A stretch of 64,000 nucleotides of DNA from Rhinopomastus cyanomelas. Taxonomy: Eukaryota; Chordata; Aves; Bucerotiformes; Rhinopomastidae. Made by a program: the position numbers and the translations under genes. Below are positions 48,328-59,145 of the stretch, piece by piece. Position 1 is the first letter of the stretch; every line of letters begins with the position of its first letter. The stretch covers positions 415,482 through 479,481 of the forward strand of contig VXBP01005607.1 of assembly GCA_013400115.1 (NCBI GenBank), read 5' to 3'. The notes beneath the pieces were generated by a model. It was not told the origin of the DNA. It did not search any database and saw only the letters and a list, made by a program, of their open reading frames with translations.

Positions 48328-49845
48328 TCTCCTCCACAAGAACATCAGTTTGCTGTCATATTTTGGTGCAGTGCCCTACTAAGTTGTGGTGTCAGACCAC
48401 TTATGCCAGGAGCAGACACTGGTAGGCTGACTCCTTCTCCCCACAAAACCATGTCTTTCCGTCCCCACTTCCTAAAAAATGTTCTGATGCCACTCATGAA
48501 TCATCAAGTGGTAGCTTTGGCACTGCAAGCTGCAGGGACAGAATGCAGTTAGGACCAGTATAGTCTAAATAATGGAAGCCGCAAACCGTGTGAGTGGTAA
48601 AGCCTGTGTGTGTGTCGTGTCTTTTAAATACAGTATCTGTTTCTGCCTGAAAAAATCTCACTGATAGGGCGAATACCAAAGCAGAAGTCAGATTCTCTAC
48701 CTCCCCAGACTAAACAAGATCTGCATTTGTCATGTCTAGGAATAAAGGGTGCGACAACTGCACTGAAATGCTCCTTCCAGCACAGCTGGACTCATGGAAA
48801 CATGACTCGGTCAATATGGACTCAGCTGGAGTCATTCCTGTGCTACTGGCTGGGCACACAGAGTCAAAAAGACCCCAACAATAAGTTAGGAGAATGCAGA
48901 AAAGAGCCTGTGTGGGCTTCAGTTCCCAACAGTAAGTTGAAGAAATTCCTCACTTTTTTGGAGGGTCCCTGCAGTCCGCTCTGATCCAGCCCAGTTGTGT
49001 GGTTTTGCAGCTCTTCTCATCGTTCCTGCCGTATGCAAGCAGCAACAAGACTAACCCACCAGTTGGTTTTGTGCGGAATGACCCACAGCAGTAATCCAAA
49101 ACTAACCTCTTTTGTTTTTCTCCTATGACTAGGACCATTAGTCTATATTCCGTTTGCTATCTGTGAAATTTAATTACTGAGGATTCCCTGTTGCAGGCAG
49201 TGCTTTATTGACCAGCCTGTGCTGCTGGGTAACGTTTGCTGCTCAGCAGCAAAGCAACTCGGGCAAATGCATGAGCAGCTTGACTGAGGAAGCAGACACT
49301 GCAGACAACATGTCACCCCAATAACCTTCTGCATGCAGGTGCCATGGGGACAGGAGGTGGCACTGCTCTGGCTGCTTTTGGGATTGTTGTGGGTATAGAG
49401 GACACTGACAAGACTGAGGTGTGGTCCCAAAAATGGAGACCAGGCATGGGAAAGTACCATCAGAATGAAGTCAGGGAACAAAATCAATCAGTGCAAATGT
49501 AAAACCTGATCAAGAAAGTAATCATCAGGAAACTGCAGGTGTTGCTGTATCACATTATTTGCTAGAGCTAGCAGGCAGCACACTCTGTGCCAGGCACCCA
49601 CCAGTTTGGAGAACGCTGTGCTGTTAGGACAACCAGTGCTGACAAGTCTGGTTTCAAAGCACGGGAACTTCTTGGGTCTGGATTTCGCTTTTGCGTTCAG
49701 AATCAGCAGCAAAAGGCAGACCCAGGTGCAGACACAGAGGGCAGAGGGATGTGTGTTAAGCCATGGGCACAATACACTAAAAATATTATCTCTGCCAGTG
49801 CAGATAACTACTTAAGTTTGGGTAGCACCATAACAACCTAATCTG
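48328..49845. other. Unique sequence
   Basis: No transposon recognised. Composition is slightly more GC-rich around 49190-49480. Overlapping frames on both strands (48950-49841) show no motif and no good splice pair. Confidence 0.5.
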
Positions 49846-49906
49846 AATCACAGAACACTAGGGATTGAAGGGAACTTGAAAGATCATCCAGTCCAAGTCC
49901 CCTAAC
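49846..49906 (-). mobile_element. Very short CR1 tail, about 61 bp
   Basis: AATCACAGAACACTAGGG, TTGAAGGGAACTTG and AAGATCATCCAGTCC. Minus orientation, and followed within about a dozen bases by a plus-strand CR1 body. Confidence 0.9.
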
Positions 49907-49918
49907 TCAGTGTATGTT

Positions 49919-50176
49919 GGGCACCTCAATACAACAAAGACATTGAGGTGCTGGAGCAGCTCCAAAGAAGGGCAACAAGGTTGATAGAGGGTCTGGAGAA
50001 CAAACCTTCTAAGGAGTGGCTGAGGGAGGTGGGACTGTCTGAAGATAAGGAGGCTGAGGGGAGACCTTACCCCACAGCTACCTGAGAGGAGGTTGTTAGA
50101 GAGGTGGGTGTTAGTCTCTTTTCATAAGTAACAAGTGGATAGGACAAGAAGAAATGGCCTCCAGTTGTTAGACGAC
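49919..50176 (+). mobile_element. CR1 ORF2 C-terminal fragment without 3' end
   Basis: Plus-strand CR1 internal segment: GAGGTGCTGGAGCAGCTCC, GAAGGGCAACAAGGTTGAT, AGTGGCTGAGGGAGGTGGG, GGTGGGTGTTAGTCTC and AGAAATGGCCTCCAGTTGT. It stops there without the 3' UTR. The ORF2 sequence type is that of the 16019 and 47651 subfamily. Confidence 0.9.
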
Positions 50177-51233
50177 ATTTTCTCTGCCACAGCCATTCAA
50201 ACTAAATATGCTATCTCAAGATAAAACAGTGCCATGGTCTATTGAAATTGCAGTTAAGAATTCATTATCTATCACCAAGAAGAATGAGTATGTGCTTTAT
50301 GGCTACACAGTCATGCTTGCTTTCTCTGAGAGGCTTACACAAAGGAATTCACTGATGAGGTACTGCATACTCATTATAAAAAACCCAATAAAAAATTGCT
50401 TTTCATACATTTAAAGCACTGTAATAATAAATCCAGTAGGTCATTACTCTTAACAGCCAGACTACTGCAGTAAACATCCAACATTCCCAGCAGTCTTTTT
50501 CAGTTGTATTAGGAGTCCCCTTCAGCTGCCCACTGCTGCTGTGCTTTCATGCCTTCTCCAGGAAGATACCCCAAGGAAACCAGTCCTACTAAAATCACGT
50601 AAACTTCCACCTGCCAGCAGCTAGCAGTAGGATCTGCAGCACCATCACTGGAAACTCTCATGAAGGAAGTGCATACAAACACCTGCAAATTTAAGACAGT
50701 GACAAGAACAACTGAAGAAGCTCAGGGAGAAGTAAATCCATTAGCATCACTTGACAGTAACCCAACTCAGTAATAACTACAGCAAATGGGAGCTAATTGG
50801 TAAGAGGAATAACCATGAGACTTCTCTGAAGGTAAAACAAAGCATCAAGAAATAAAATCAGTTGCTCAGTTACTTTGCTGTACTCTGCTTGAGCACATTA
50901 CAAGGCTGTTTGAAAAGCTGGGCAGAGCAATGGAACTCTCCTGGCTGTGTCCAGTCACTAGGATTTGCTACATAAAAGCAGGAGGGGGTCATTCTGTTTT
51001 GTTTTTTGTCCTTCTACTCCCGTTTTATGAACAAGAACTCTCTGTTATGTTGACATGCAGATATATTAATCCTTTGTTCTTTCTTCACAAAGTTAATCCA
51101 TGTTCCTTCCAAAGATGCAGCTCTCAGTTGCTCTGTAGTGGAGCTCAAGCTACATAATTCATAGACCTTTCTTCCTGGAATCGGAGGCTCTGAAAGCCAC
51201 TGGAGAACTGCAAGTACATTGCTACCAACATAT
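50177..51233. other. Unique sequence
   Basis: No transposon or exon recognised. Confidence 0.55.
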
Positions 51234-51491
51234 GAATCACAGAATGACTTGGGTTGGAAGAGACCTCAGAGATCATCTAGTTCCAACACCCCTGGCCATG
51301 GAGCTTGCTCAGAGCTCCATGAAACCTGGCTTTGAACACTTCCAGGGAGGGGGCATCAAAAGCCTCCCTGGGCAACACGTTCTACGGCCTCACCACCCTC
51401 CCAGTGGGAAATTTCTTCCCAAGATCCAATCTAAATCTACCTTCTTTTACTTTGAAACCCTTGCACCTTGTCCTATCGCTAGAAGTCCTCA
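51234..51491 (-). mobile_element. Old CR1 3' portion of a different subfamily
   Basis: Minus-strand copy with AATCACAGAATGACTTGGG, TTGGAAGAGACCTCAGAG, CCATGGAGCTTGCTCAG, CCTCCCTGGGCAACACG and CTTGCACCTTGTCCTATCGC. The region next to the tail differs from the other CR1 types in this window. Confidence 0.9.
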
Positions 51492-52094
51492 CAACATGAA
51501 AATCAGAAGTACACATGTGCTTTCTCCAACTACGCTGCACCAGGAAGATCCTTTTTTAAAAAACCCTTTCTTTAAAAAAGCCAAATAAAATTAATAGCGA
51601 GAAAAAAAGGTATTTTAATCAGTATTTTCTAGCAAAGCATGCAACAGGTGCTCAGAGCTGGAGGAAAACGCACATGTGTTCAGTCGGCAGGGCCCTGCCC
51701 GATCAGATTTTACAATGCATGCTCTGCACATGCACGGATTACTCAGAATCCAAGGAATGCAGCCCGTACCACTGGGAGACCATAAAAATATAAGGAATCT
51801 GCAGTCTTTCCTGCAGCATGGATCTGGAATGCTCGCACTGTTTATGCAGCATTTCAGTAATAGTAGCCCCAAAACTGCAGTCAATATGATTAGAGTCCCA
51901 GCCAGAAAGCCGCAAGGTTTACATGTCACGCCAAGACTTTAATCCTTTTAGTTCTGTATGCGAGGTAGCAGCCTGCATGCCCATTTTACTTGATCAAGAA
52001 GCTGGAAAGGTAAGAATTAACAGTGCTTTCAGAAGGGATTATAAAAAGGATGAGGCCAGACGTCTTCCCAGATCCGTAGAAGTTTGGATGGCCA
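51492..52094. other. Unique sequence with frames on both strands
   Basis: The stretch 51615-51960 is more GC-rich and open on both strands (88 codons plus, 104 codons minus). A plus-strand donor AAAG|GTAAGA lies near 52010 with 19 open codons before it. Competing signals on opposite strands and no recognised family keep this unassigned. Confidence 0.4.
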
Positions 52095-52440
52095 GGGAGA
52101 CTGAGGGGTGTCCTCATTAATGCTGATAAATATGTGAAGGGTGGGTGTCAGGAGGATGGAGCCAGGCTCTGCTCAGTGGCATCTAATGATAGGACATGGG
52201 GCAGTGGGTGTCAGCTGGAACAGAGGAGGTTCCACATCAATATGAGAAGGAGCTTCTTCACAGTGAGGGTCACAGAGCGCTGGAGAGGCTGCCTGGTGGG
52301 GTTGTGGAGTCTCCTTCTCTAGACACAGTTAAAAACCAGCTGGATATATTCCTGCGTGACTTAGTCTAGGTGATCCTGCTCTGGTGAGGGGATTGGACTA
52401 GATCTTTCAAAGTCCCTTCCAATCCCCGATGTTCTGTGAT
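52095..52440 (+). mobile_element. CR1 3' portion, common subfamily
   Basis: Plus-strand copy from GACTGAGGGGTGTCCTCATT through GGGTGTCAGGAGGATGGAGC, CTGGAACAGAGGAGGTTCC and TGAGAAGGAGCTTCTTCAC to ATTGGACTAGATCTTTC and GATGTTCTGTGAT. About 346 bp, low divergence, covering the ORF2 C-terminus and the short 3' UTR. The ORF2 frame is interrupted by substitutions. Confidence 0.97.
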
Positions 52441-52933
52441 GCTTATGAACTATTGACATGCATTTAACAACTGCTGTCGTTGCCTACAGAGTCACTGTAC
52501 CACCAGACTGCCTGCTTGCCTCATGAAAAGCTTTGAGGTTCACAAAGGAAGGACCCTGTATCTATAGCAGAACTGTATTTTGTCTGGTTGGACAGGGTGG
52601 TGAGGCAAGATAATCTCTATTTGGCCTTGTGAGGAGCCACGTTCCTTCAACTGCTGTGTAAGAAGTTTCAAGGAATGGCCACATTTATATGCACCACACA
52701 GATAATGCTCTTGAAATGCTTTGGGACTGATATGAATAGGAACTATTCTTCCCTTTAATTAGCATTTTTGCCAGATGAACACCGCTGCAAAGCGCCAAGC
52801 TGTGGAGTCCTTCTGCAGGTTCCAAGGGACGTACAACTGACAGCTAGAGCACACCCAAAATCTCAAGGTTTTCTTTTGCAGCTACAATTCATTTTGCCTA
52901 CTTGAACAAAACTAACATAATAATCACAATTAC
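52441..52933. other. Unique sequence
   Basis: No transposon or exon recognised. Confidence 0.5.
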
Positions 52934-53013
52934 CTCCCAGGATAGGGACAAAACCAGTGTACGACACAGACCCTGAGGAGTCATACACAAAACTTGGCTG
53001 AATTCTTGGGCAG
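52934..53013 (-). CDS. Candidate minus-strand internal exon, unidentified
   Basis: I do not recognise this peptide. On the minus strand an acceptor-like ACATCATGCAG is followed by 80 nt ending at a good donor, CTGGGAG|GTAATT. Two of the three frames are open. One, entered in phase 1, reads AQEFSQVLCMTPQGLCRTLV then LSLSWE and leaves in phase 0. The other reads PRIQPSFVYDSSGSVSYTG. Two open frames in 80 nt carry little weight, and the polypyrimidine tract is weak. Interest comes mainly from phase compatibility with the candidates at 54681 and 42288. Confidence 0.15.
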
Positions 53014-53248
53014 CTGCATGATGTTCTTTGAACGGTGACTAACATTATAAACATTGACCACGAGAAAAGGAAATGCGTTAGTATACTTCCAAAAACATAG
53101 ATTATTATAAAAACATCCAGAATTCATGGGGTTTTTTATTCAACACATCAAGCAGCTGATCCTACCCATGATCACACATACAAGTAGTCATGTAAGTGGC
53201 CTAGATGACTATTGGACCACTTACAAGCATATTACTCCAAAACTTCAC

Positions 53249-53615
53249 CTTAAGGAGACTGAGGGGTGACCTCATTAATGTTTATAAATATGCAAAGGAT
53301 GGGTGTCAGGAGGATGGAGCCAGGCTCTGCTCAGTGGCATCTAATGACAGCACAAGGGGCAATGGGTATGAGGTGGAACAGAGGAGGTTCCACATCAATA
53401 TGAGAAGGAACTTCTTCCCAGTGAGGGTGACAGAGCACTGGAACAGGCTGCCCAGGAGGGTTGTGCAGTCTCCTTCTCTGGAGACATTTAAAACCCACCT
53501 GGACATGTTCCTGTGCAACTTGGTCTAGGTGGTCCTGCTGTGGCAGGGGGATTGGACTAGATGATCTTTCCAGGTCCCTTCCAATCCCTAATGTTCTGTG
53601 ATTCTGTGTGATTCC
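53249..53615 (+). mobile_element. CR1 3' portion with open ORF2 C-terminus
   Basis: Plus-strand copy of the common subfamily, about 367 bp. The frame reads without a stop from upstream of the element to the natural ORF2 end at 53528: INVYKYAKDGCQEDGARLCS, later RRNFFPVRVTEHWNRLPRRV, ending LDMFLCNLV. This is the extreme C-terminus of the CR1 ORF2 polyprotein, after the reverse transcriptase. The 3' UTR is about 85 bp and ends in ATGTTCTGTGATTCTGTG. It is 5'-truncated and cannot act alone, but the open frame implies youth. Confidence 0.97.
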
Positions 53616-54471
53616 CACACATCTGTAAAGTACCTCATTTTTGGAGTGGGTTTCTCAAATACAGTCTCAGCACTGACACCAAAGGCTCCCCAGTATCTGA
53701 AGTTCTGATGAGTAGGACAACTATTCCTCTAGGAACGTAGCAGAGACACCAATTGTACTGTCTGACTGTTGGTGCTCTTGTGCTACCAGATGAATTGTCC
53801 ATTACATAGAAAGGCAGTATGGATTAAAGAAAAAATAAACCCCAAACCCCAAATCAAAACATTGGCTTGTTTCCTAGCAACAGCTCAGCTAAAATTACTT
53901 AACATTTCTACTCAATCAAATGTAAATTTGACTATGTTATCCCTTAAATGTTGATTATAACAGCCCTTTTCAAATGCAAATTCAATGTGTAAAGTGAATA
54001 TGAACCGTTGACAAAGCTGATAGGAAAATCTCCTGATTAACATCATTTGCATGTACACAGCAACATTATTACAGACCTTATAAAGACAGAGGGAAGTGGA
54101 AATTGGACAGAGAATCACCTCTCCATCATCTCCTTCCTTCCAGCTTTGTTTTAAGAGCAAAACAGCCATAAATATAAAGCCTTTTGGATTGCATGCAAAA
54201 TTCCAGCAGCTTGGAAGTGCAAGGCAGGAGCAGCGTCTGAATGCCCAACCTTGTGGTGTTAGAAAACACAGTGGAGAGGAAAACTCTGGTTTATTTCTTA
54301 GTCACCAGCACAGAACTTGCCAATTACAGGCAACATACACAGCACAGGGGACTGTAAAGCTGACAGAACCATGTAGCCATTGAGAACTTGGAAGTTTTCT
54401 TGCCTCTTTCAGCTGGAACTGATGCATGTGAAAACAACAGGAAACAGGGAAAATGAATTGAAGTTACTCAC
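53616..54471. other. Unique sequence
   Basis: AT-rich, no transposon recognised. A 27-nt minus-strand interval at 54472-54498, just beyond it, lies between an acceptor-like TATCCTATAG and a strong donor TTTTT|GTGAGT, but is too short to judge. Confidence 0.45.
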
Positions 54472-54680
54472 AAAAATGTGTTCTTTGCAGTTAATCAACT
54501 ATAGGATACAGATGACTTAAGAATGCGCTGGTTCAGGGACAGATTATTCTTGCATAAATGAAAATGCTTCAAAGATGATACTGGAACGTTTCTTCTGGTT
54601 GCAGCACTCCACAATAAGAGCATTAAAATACACTGTTGACAGTATTTGCATTACATCAGGCTCATTTACCACTACTTCAC

Positions 54681-54717
54681 CCAAAGTCAACAGGAAGCTG
54701 AGGACAGATGCAGTTAC
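54681..54717 (-). CDS. Candidate minus-strand exon, unidentified
   Basis: On the minus strand a good acceptor, CATTGTGCTGCAG, precedes GTAACTGCATCTGTCC. The frame entered in phase 0 begins VTASVLSFLLTLGEVV and stays open for 57 codons to a TAA at 54544. A donor-like TTTGG|GTGAAG would end a 37-nt exon in phase 1. Alternatively GTG|GTAAAT would end a 48-nt exon in phase 0, or the whole 174-nt frame could be a terminal exon. The peptide is hydrophobic and leucine-rich, as in helical-repeat proteins, but no family is recognised. Entry phase 0 matches the exit of the candidate at 57335. Confidence 0.22.
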
Positions 54718-54775
54718 CTGCAGCACAATGCAAGTGCTCAGAATTAACCTCTTCAGCTGCAAGTGTTTTCTAGTG

Positions 54776-55133
54776 GAAGAAGTTCTCCTCCCCCTCTACT
54801 CTGCCCTGGTAAGACTGTGGAATACTGTGGAATAATGTGTTCAGTTCTGGGCCCCTCAGTTCAAGAAGAACACAGAACTGCTGGAGAGAATCCAGTGCAG
54901 AGCCACAAAGATGATGAAGGGAGTAGAACACCTCCCTTATGAGGAGAGGCTGAGAGAGCTGGGTCTCTTGAGCTTGGAGGAGACTGAGAGGTGACCTCAT
55001 TATTATTTATAAATATATGGTTAGGTGGTTTATAAATAAGGGTGGGTGTCAGGAGGATGGAGCCAGGCTCTGCTTAGTGGCATCTAATCATAGGTCAAGG
55101 GTGTGAGCTGGAACATAGGAGGTTTCACATCAA
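54776..55133 (+). mobile_element. CR1 ORF2 C-terminal segment lacking 3' end
   Basis: Plus-strand copy beginning in the reverse-transcriptase C-terminal region (CCCCTCTACTCTGCCCTGG, TCAGTTCTGGGCCCCTCAG) and including GAGGAGAGGCTGAGAGAGCT and GGGTGTCAGGAGGATGGAGC. It stops at GGAGGTTTCACATCAAA without the 3' UTR. Near 55000-55035 it carries a local duplication around TTTATAAATA not seen in related copies. Confidence 0.95.
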
Positions 55134-56075
55134 AAGCCCATGTCTGACTGCATACGAGCTCATCTCCAGCAAAGCCTCAAGCAGCAGGAGTTCTAGACTT
55201 CATTCCACTGATCTTTGCCCTTACACTGCCCTTGCTGCTCCATCCAGACCTAGCTTCTGGTAGGAGAGAGTAATGCAGACTCGTGCAGAAATCTTGAGAT
55301 ACTCTATTTTTGTTTGGAGATTTTCCAGAAACCCTTTCAGTGTAGAGTATACACATGAAAATGAAACTGTTCTCTCCTCATTAATACATTTTTTTTCAAG
55401 TGACTTTTACAGTCTGAAAGCAAATGTCAGTCATACTGCCTTCCAACAATCCACTGCACTGAAAAATTAACCATATGGTGCAGTTATTAAACGCACAGCA
55501 CAACACTCCTTGATCTTACGGCTCGGTCTGAATAGATGACTATCAACCAGACTTTTACAAACTATGTTACTAGCTGGAACCCTAAAAAAGGCTAATCTGG
55601 GAGATCTACATCACTGACAACATGATTTGCCATTAAACATACCATCAGTGTACATGATACAAATCCCCTGTGTTGAAAGATCTTTGGCTAACTGGGCTCT
55701 AACTGGATTCTCACCTCATTCCATGAAACAATGAGTCTGGAGCCTATCGCAAGACAGGGACTGGAAGAGATGGAGCAGTAGCTGTTGAACCAGCAGGGCA
55801 GGAGTGTTTGGGAACTAAGGCAATTGACTCTTGCAGCACACAAAGTTCCTGATGAACAGGCACATTTACAAGCACCATGAGAGACATTTGCTGCAGAACA
55901 AAACTGTGTAAACAAAACAAAGGCAAGACACGCACCGAGAGTTTCCTATACCATATGGACAGCACTGCCAAGAAAGTTCCAGAGCCAAGATTTTAAACAA
56001 CTGGAACTTGAAAATAAGCAGGAATTAGTTCAATGCAGACAGGGAACCACTGTTCCTGCACAGAAAGAAACAAGC
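55134..56075. other. Unique sequence
   Basis: No transposon or exon recognised. Confidence 0.55.
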
Positions 56076-56512
56076 CACAGAATCATAGAACCTTAGGGAT
56101 TGGAAGGGACCTCGAAAGATCATCTAGTCCAATCCCCCGCCACAGCAGGATCATTCAGATCAAGTTGCACAGGAACATGTCCAGGTGGATAGAGAAGGAG
56201 ACTTCACAACCTCCCTGGGCAGCTCGTTCCAGTGTTCTGTCTCCCTCACTGTGAAGAGGTTCCTTCTTGTATTGATATAGAACCTCCTATGTTCCAGCTC
56301 ACACCCACTGTCCCATGTCCTATTACTGGGTGCCCCTGAGCAGAGCCTGGCTCCGTCCTCCTGACATCCACCCTTTCCACATTTATAAACATTAACGAGG
56401 TCATCCCTCAGTCTCCTTTTTTCCAAGCTGAAGAGACCCAGGTCCCTCAGCCTTTCCTCATCAGGGAGATGCTCCAGTCCCTTCCTCATCTGTATGGCTC
56501 TGTGCTGGATCT
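56076..56512 (-). mobile_element. CR1 3' portion with open ORF2 C-terminus
   Basis: Minus-strand copy of the common subfamily, about 437 bp. The ORF2 frame is open for about 109 codons: GLEHLPDEERLRDLGLFSLE, later GCQEDGARLCSGAPSNRTW and RRNLFTVRETEHWNELPREV. A small deletion in the CAGGTGGGTTTTAAACATCTC block joins AGGTGGA to TAGAGAAGG. The 3' end has CACAGAATCATAGAACC octamers. Confidence 0.97.
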
Positions 56513-56551
56513 GACAGAAATAGCCTCAAAAAAATTGAACAGCCTTAGGTG

Positions 56552-56710
56552 AGACCATAGAATCATAATGGCTGGAAAGAACCTCCAGGAAGCCCAGGAT
56601 GCTGCAGGGACTCCTAAAAATTTAGAACAGTTTATCCATACTGCCTCATGCACTAGGACCCCTGGCCTTGAACACTAGCAGAGAGGGGGCATCCACTGGT
56701 CTCACAGCCA
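56552..56710 (-). mobile_element. Possible old CR1-like 3' end
   Basis: ACCATAGAATCATAATGGCT, GAAAGAACCTCCAGGAAGCC, CTTGAACACTAGCAGAGAG and GGGGGCATCCACTG resemble the tail region of the copy at 51234 with many changes. It lies just beyond the previous copy and may be a very old remnant. Confidence 0.5.
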
Positions 56711-57334
56711 TTTCTGCATGCCTCTCAGAACCCACTGTTTTCCCTTGGAAGCGCATGTTGCTGCCTTCAACACACCACTGCTTCCTCTGTCAGTCTCAGG
56801 GGCTTCACCCATTACATGTGACACTGCACTGGTCTTCCCAGTGCTGAGATGAAACTTCTCTCTCACACTCTTCATGTCTATCAAGGTACAACTTTTTGTC
56901 ATTGTTTTTTTAAAGCCAAGTTCCAATATCCCTAACACACATCTCAGAGCAGCTTCTGGTTATCAAGGTCAAAAAGTCAATGAATTACTGCCAAATTCAC
57001 AGAGCCACAAGTGAGAAGGCAGCATGAAGACCTACCATAGTCAGATGATGTAAAGCTGTTCAACATTTGCCACATCTAAAGCTCTAACCAGACAAACTTC
57101 ACAACAGGAAAATCAAAACAGACAGAACAAATCAACAGCAAAGAAACAGAAAAACAGCAAACTCAGAAGACAGCAAGAAATTGAGCAATTAGTAAGTCAT
57201 TGGAGCATTTAGTAAACCCCGGACTCAGAAATGTAATCACAGACACTGCTCTGAAATTAAACCTCACAGGCACAACACAAAGCTTAGAAGTTAAAATACT
57301 TGGCTGCTGGGTAAGAATTTATGGTTCACCTCAC
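56711..57334. other. Unique sequence, A-rich in part
   Basis: A CA/A-rich tract spans about 57105-57185. A minus-strand exon-like stretch at about 57045-57090 has a TAG acceptor and a GTAGGT donor but is broken by a stop five bases before the donor. Confidence 0.5.
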
Positions 57335-57372
57335 CTGACCACATAATTTTGGTAAGATTTTCTCTTTCACTA
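57335..57372 (-). CDS. Candidate 38-nt minus-strand exon, unidentified
   Basis: On the minus strand AACTATCTCCTCTCAG precedes 38 nt that end GTGGTCAG|GTGAGG. Both splice sites are strong by consensus, with a good pyrimidine tract. Entered in phase 1 it reads VKEKILPKLCGQ and leaves in phase 0. Entered in phase 2 it reads SERENLTKIMWS. The exon is too short for codon statistics, so it is kept only for its splice sites and for matching phase with the candidate at 54717. Confidence 0.2.
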
Positions 57373-57518
57373 CTGAGAGGAGATAGTTATCAAAGCCTCA
57401 GCAGCATGATTTGTGTGATAGAGAAAACAATGGCAAGAGTAGAGTTAATGTAAACACCTGTATAAAAACAAAAGGGGGGGCAATCTGAAACAGAAAGAAT
57501 GATCTCCCCTCCTTGAAA

Positions 57519-57573
57519 AGGAAATTGGACTAGATGATCTTTCGAGGTCCCTTCCAACCCCTAATGATTCTAT
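57519..57573 (+). mobile_element. Very short CR1 tail, about 55 bp
   Basis: GGAAATTGGACTAGATGATC, TTTCGAGGTCCCTTCC and TAATGATTCTATAGG in plus orientation. Only the last 55 bp of CR1, hardly diverged. Confidence 0.93.
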
Positions 57574-59145
57574 AGGTGCAAACATGCTCAATGCACACAG
57601 ACAGTTGGTGTTACCTGTTAATGCACAGGCTTACTTATGCTCACTTAGACCTCTCCATCTGATGAATCAGCCATACCCAAGCCAGAAGACTCAGGGATCA
57701 CTCAAAGGTTTCGCTTTTGAGAGGTGCAAATTACTTCTTTTCATGCCCTTGGTGCACGTTTCCTTCCTGCCCACACACACCTTTGACACCCCACAACAAT
57801 TCCTGTAAGGAAGACAAGACCCAGGCCTGCCACAAACCTAGGACTGGTTGCCCCACCCTGGACTGGTTCTCCTCTGTGGTTTGCTGGGCCAGGTCACTTC
57901 CAAATGGAAAAGCCACATTGCCAAACATTCATGTTTATTATTACAGTCAATCAGCTGAGGTATAATTGTACCCTTGTTATCCATCAACACTTGCTGAAGG
58001 GCAAGGTATGTTCGCTTTATTTCTGAGGAGCTCAAATATTTTCTTTCACAGTAAAGTATTCCCTTCTTCCTTCCACCTCAGTCAAGGTGAAGACTCAGGA
58101 ACCAGACTAAGATGTGGAATCAAGTCTTCACTCCTACAGTGATGCAGCCAGATGCAGAAAAACTGAAATTTCAGATTTTCACCAGTTTTAAGATCAGCTG
58201 AAAGATTTCACAAAGAAAGGGGAAGGTGGAAGAGCTTTCAAAAAACCAGCAACCAAGAAGAACTTTCCACAACACCCATCACCAGCCAACATAGAGCTGG
58301 CACTTCACTCTTGTCTCTTTTACAAGACTACTGCTGAAACAAAAGTTCAAGATCTATTAAACCGAATGAAATAGCCATGAAGGAGGACATCAGATGATAA
58401 AACAAGAAACACAAACGCTCTGAAACCCCAGACCTACTAGAACTACGTTGACAAGTCGTTTGGATCTCGTTCCAGTCTGCTGTCTTGTTTCCTCACTCTG
58501 TTAAAACAACATGCTTACACCAGTAATGCTGGTTCAGTTACACAAAGACAAAAACCACTGGAGTTCCACTTCTATACTGTTTTTAGTGAATCTGTTAAGT
58601 TTACTCTGTGGTCCATACATACAGAGGAGAGTGTGCCTCTTGCAGGCAGTGCTCTATCTGCTCCACCTACAGCCAGCTAAAGCAGCAGCAAATCACAAAG
58701 AACAATACAGGACTCTAAAACAGAGTCAAAATATGCTGAGGAAAATCAGAGTTTCCAAAAGGAACAGAAAACATTTGCAGTTTATTAAAGTTTGACACAG
58801 CAGACTTGGGGGAAAGAAAGACAGAGAAAAGGTGGGGGGGATAAACCTCAGAATTGTAAAACTATTTCCTAAATTAAAAGAAGATTTTGTTGGAGCAGCT
58901 TCAGCAGTGCCAACATTTCAAAATTGAAGTGCTCAGCATCTCGTAAAAATCTCTTAAAGAAATAAGAGACTGCCTCTATTAGCACACAGTGAAATCTTGC
59001 ACAAAACCAGAAGAAACATTTCAAAATTCATCCACAAATAAATTCTAGTGATTTTGGCTATACAACTGACTGGTTTGGCTTCAAAATCCCACTTCTTTTT
59101 TTCCTTAAGCTGATAAGTCTACTTTCTTCTATGTCTACTCCATCA
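57574..59145. other. Unique sequence
   Basis: No transposon recognised. A minus-strand GTAAGC donor at about 58527-58532 has no compatible open frame. Confidence 0.5.

Noticed and set aside
51615..52020. Plus-strand exon ending AAAG|GTAAGA and a 104-codon minus-strand frame with a hydrophobic start
   Set aside because: Signals on opposite strands contradict each other, the minus-strand frame begins with GTG rather than ATG, and no family is recognised.
53306..53618. Minus-strand frames of 70-95 codons
   Set aside because: Antisense shadows of the CR1 ORF2 C-terminus. The same shadows occur at 34124 and 59251.
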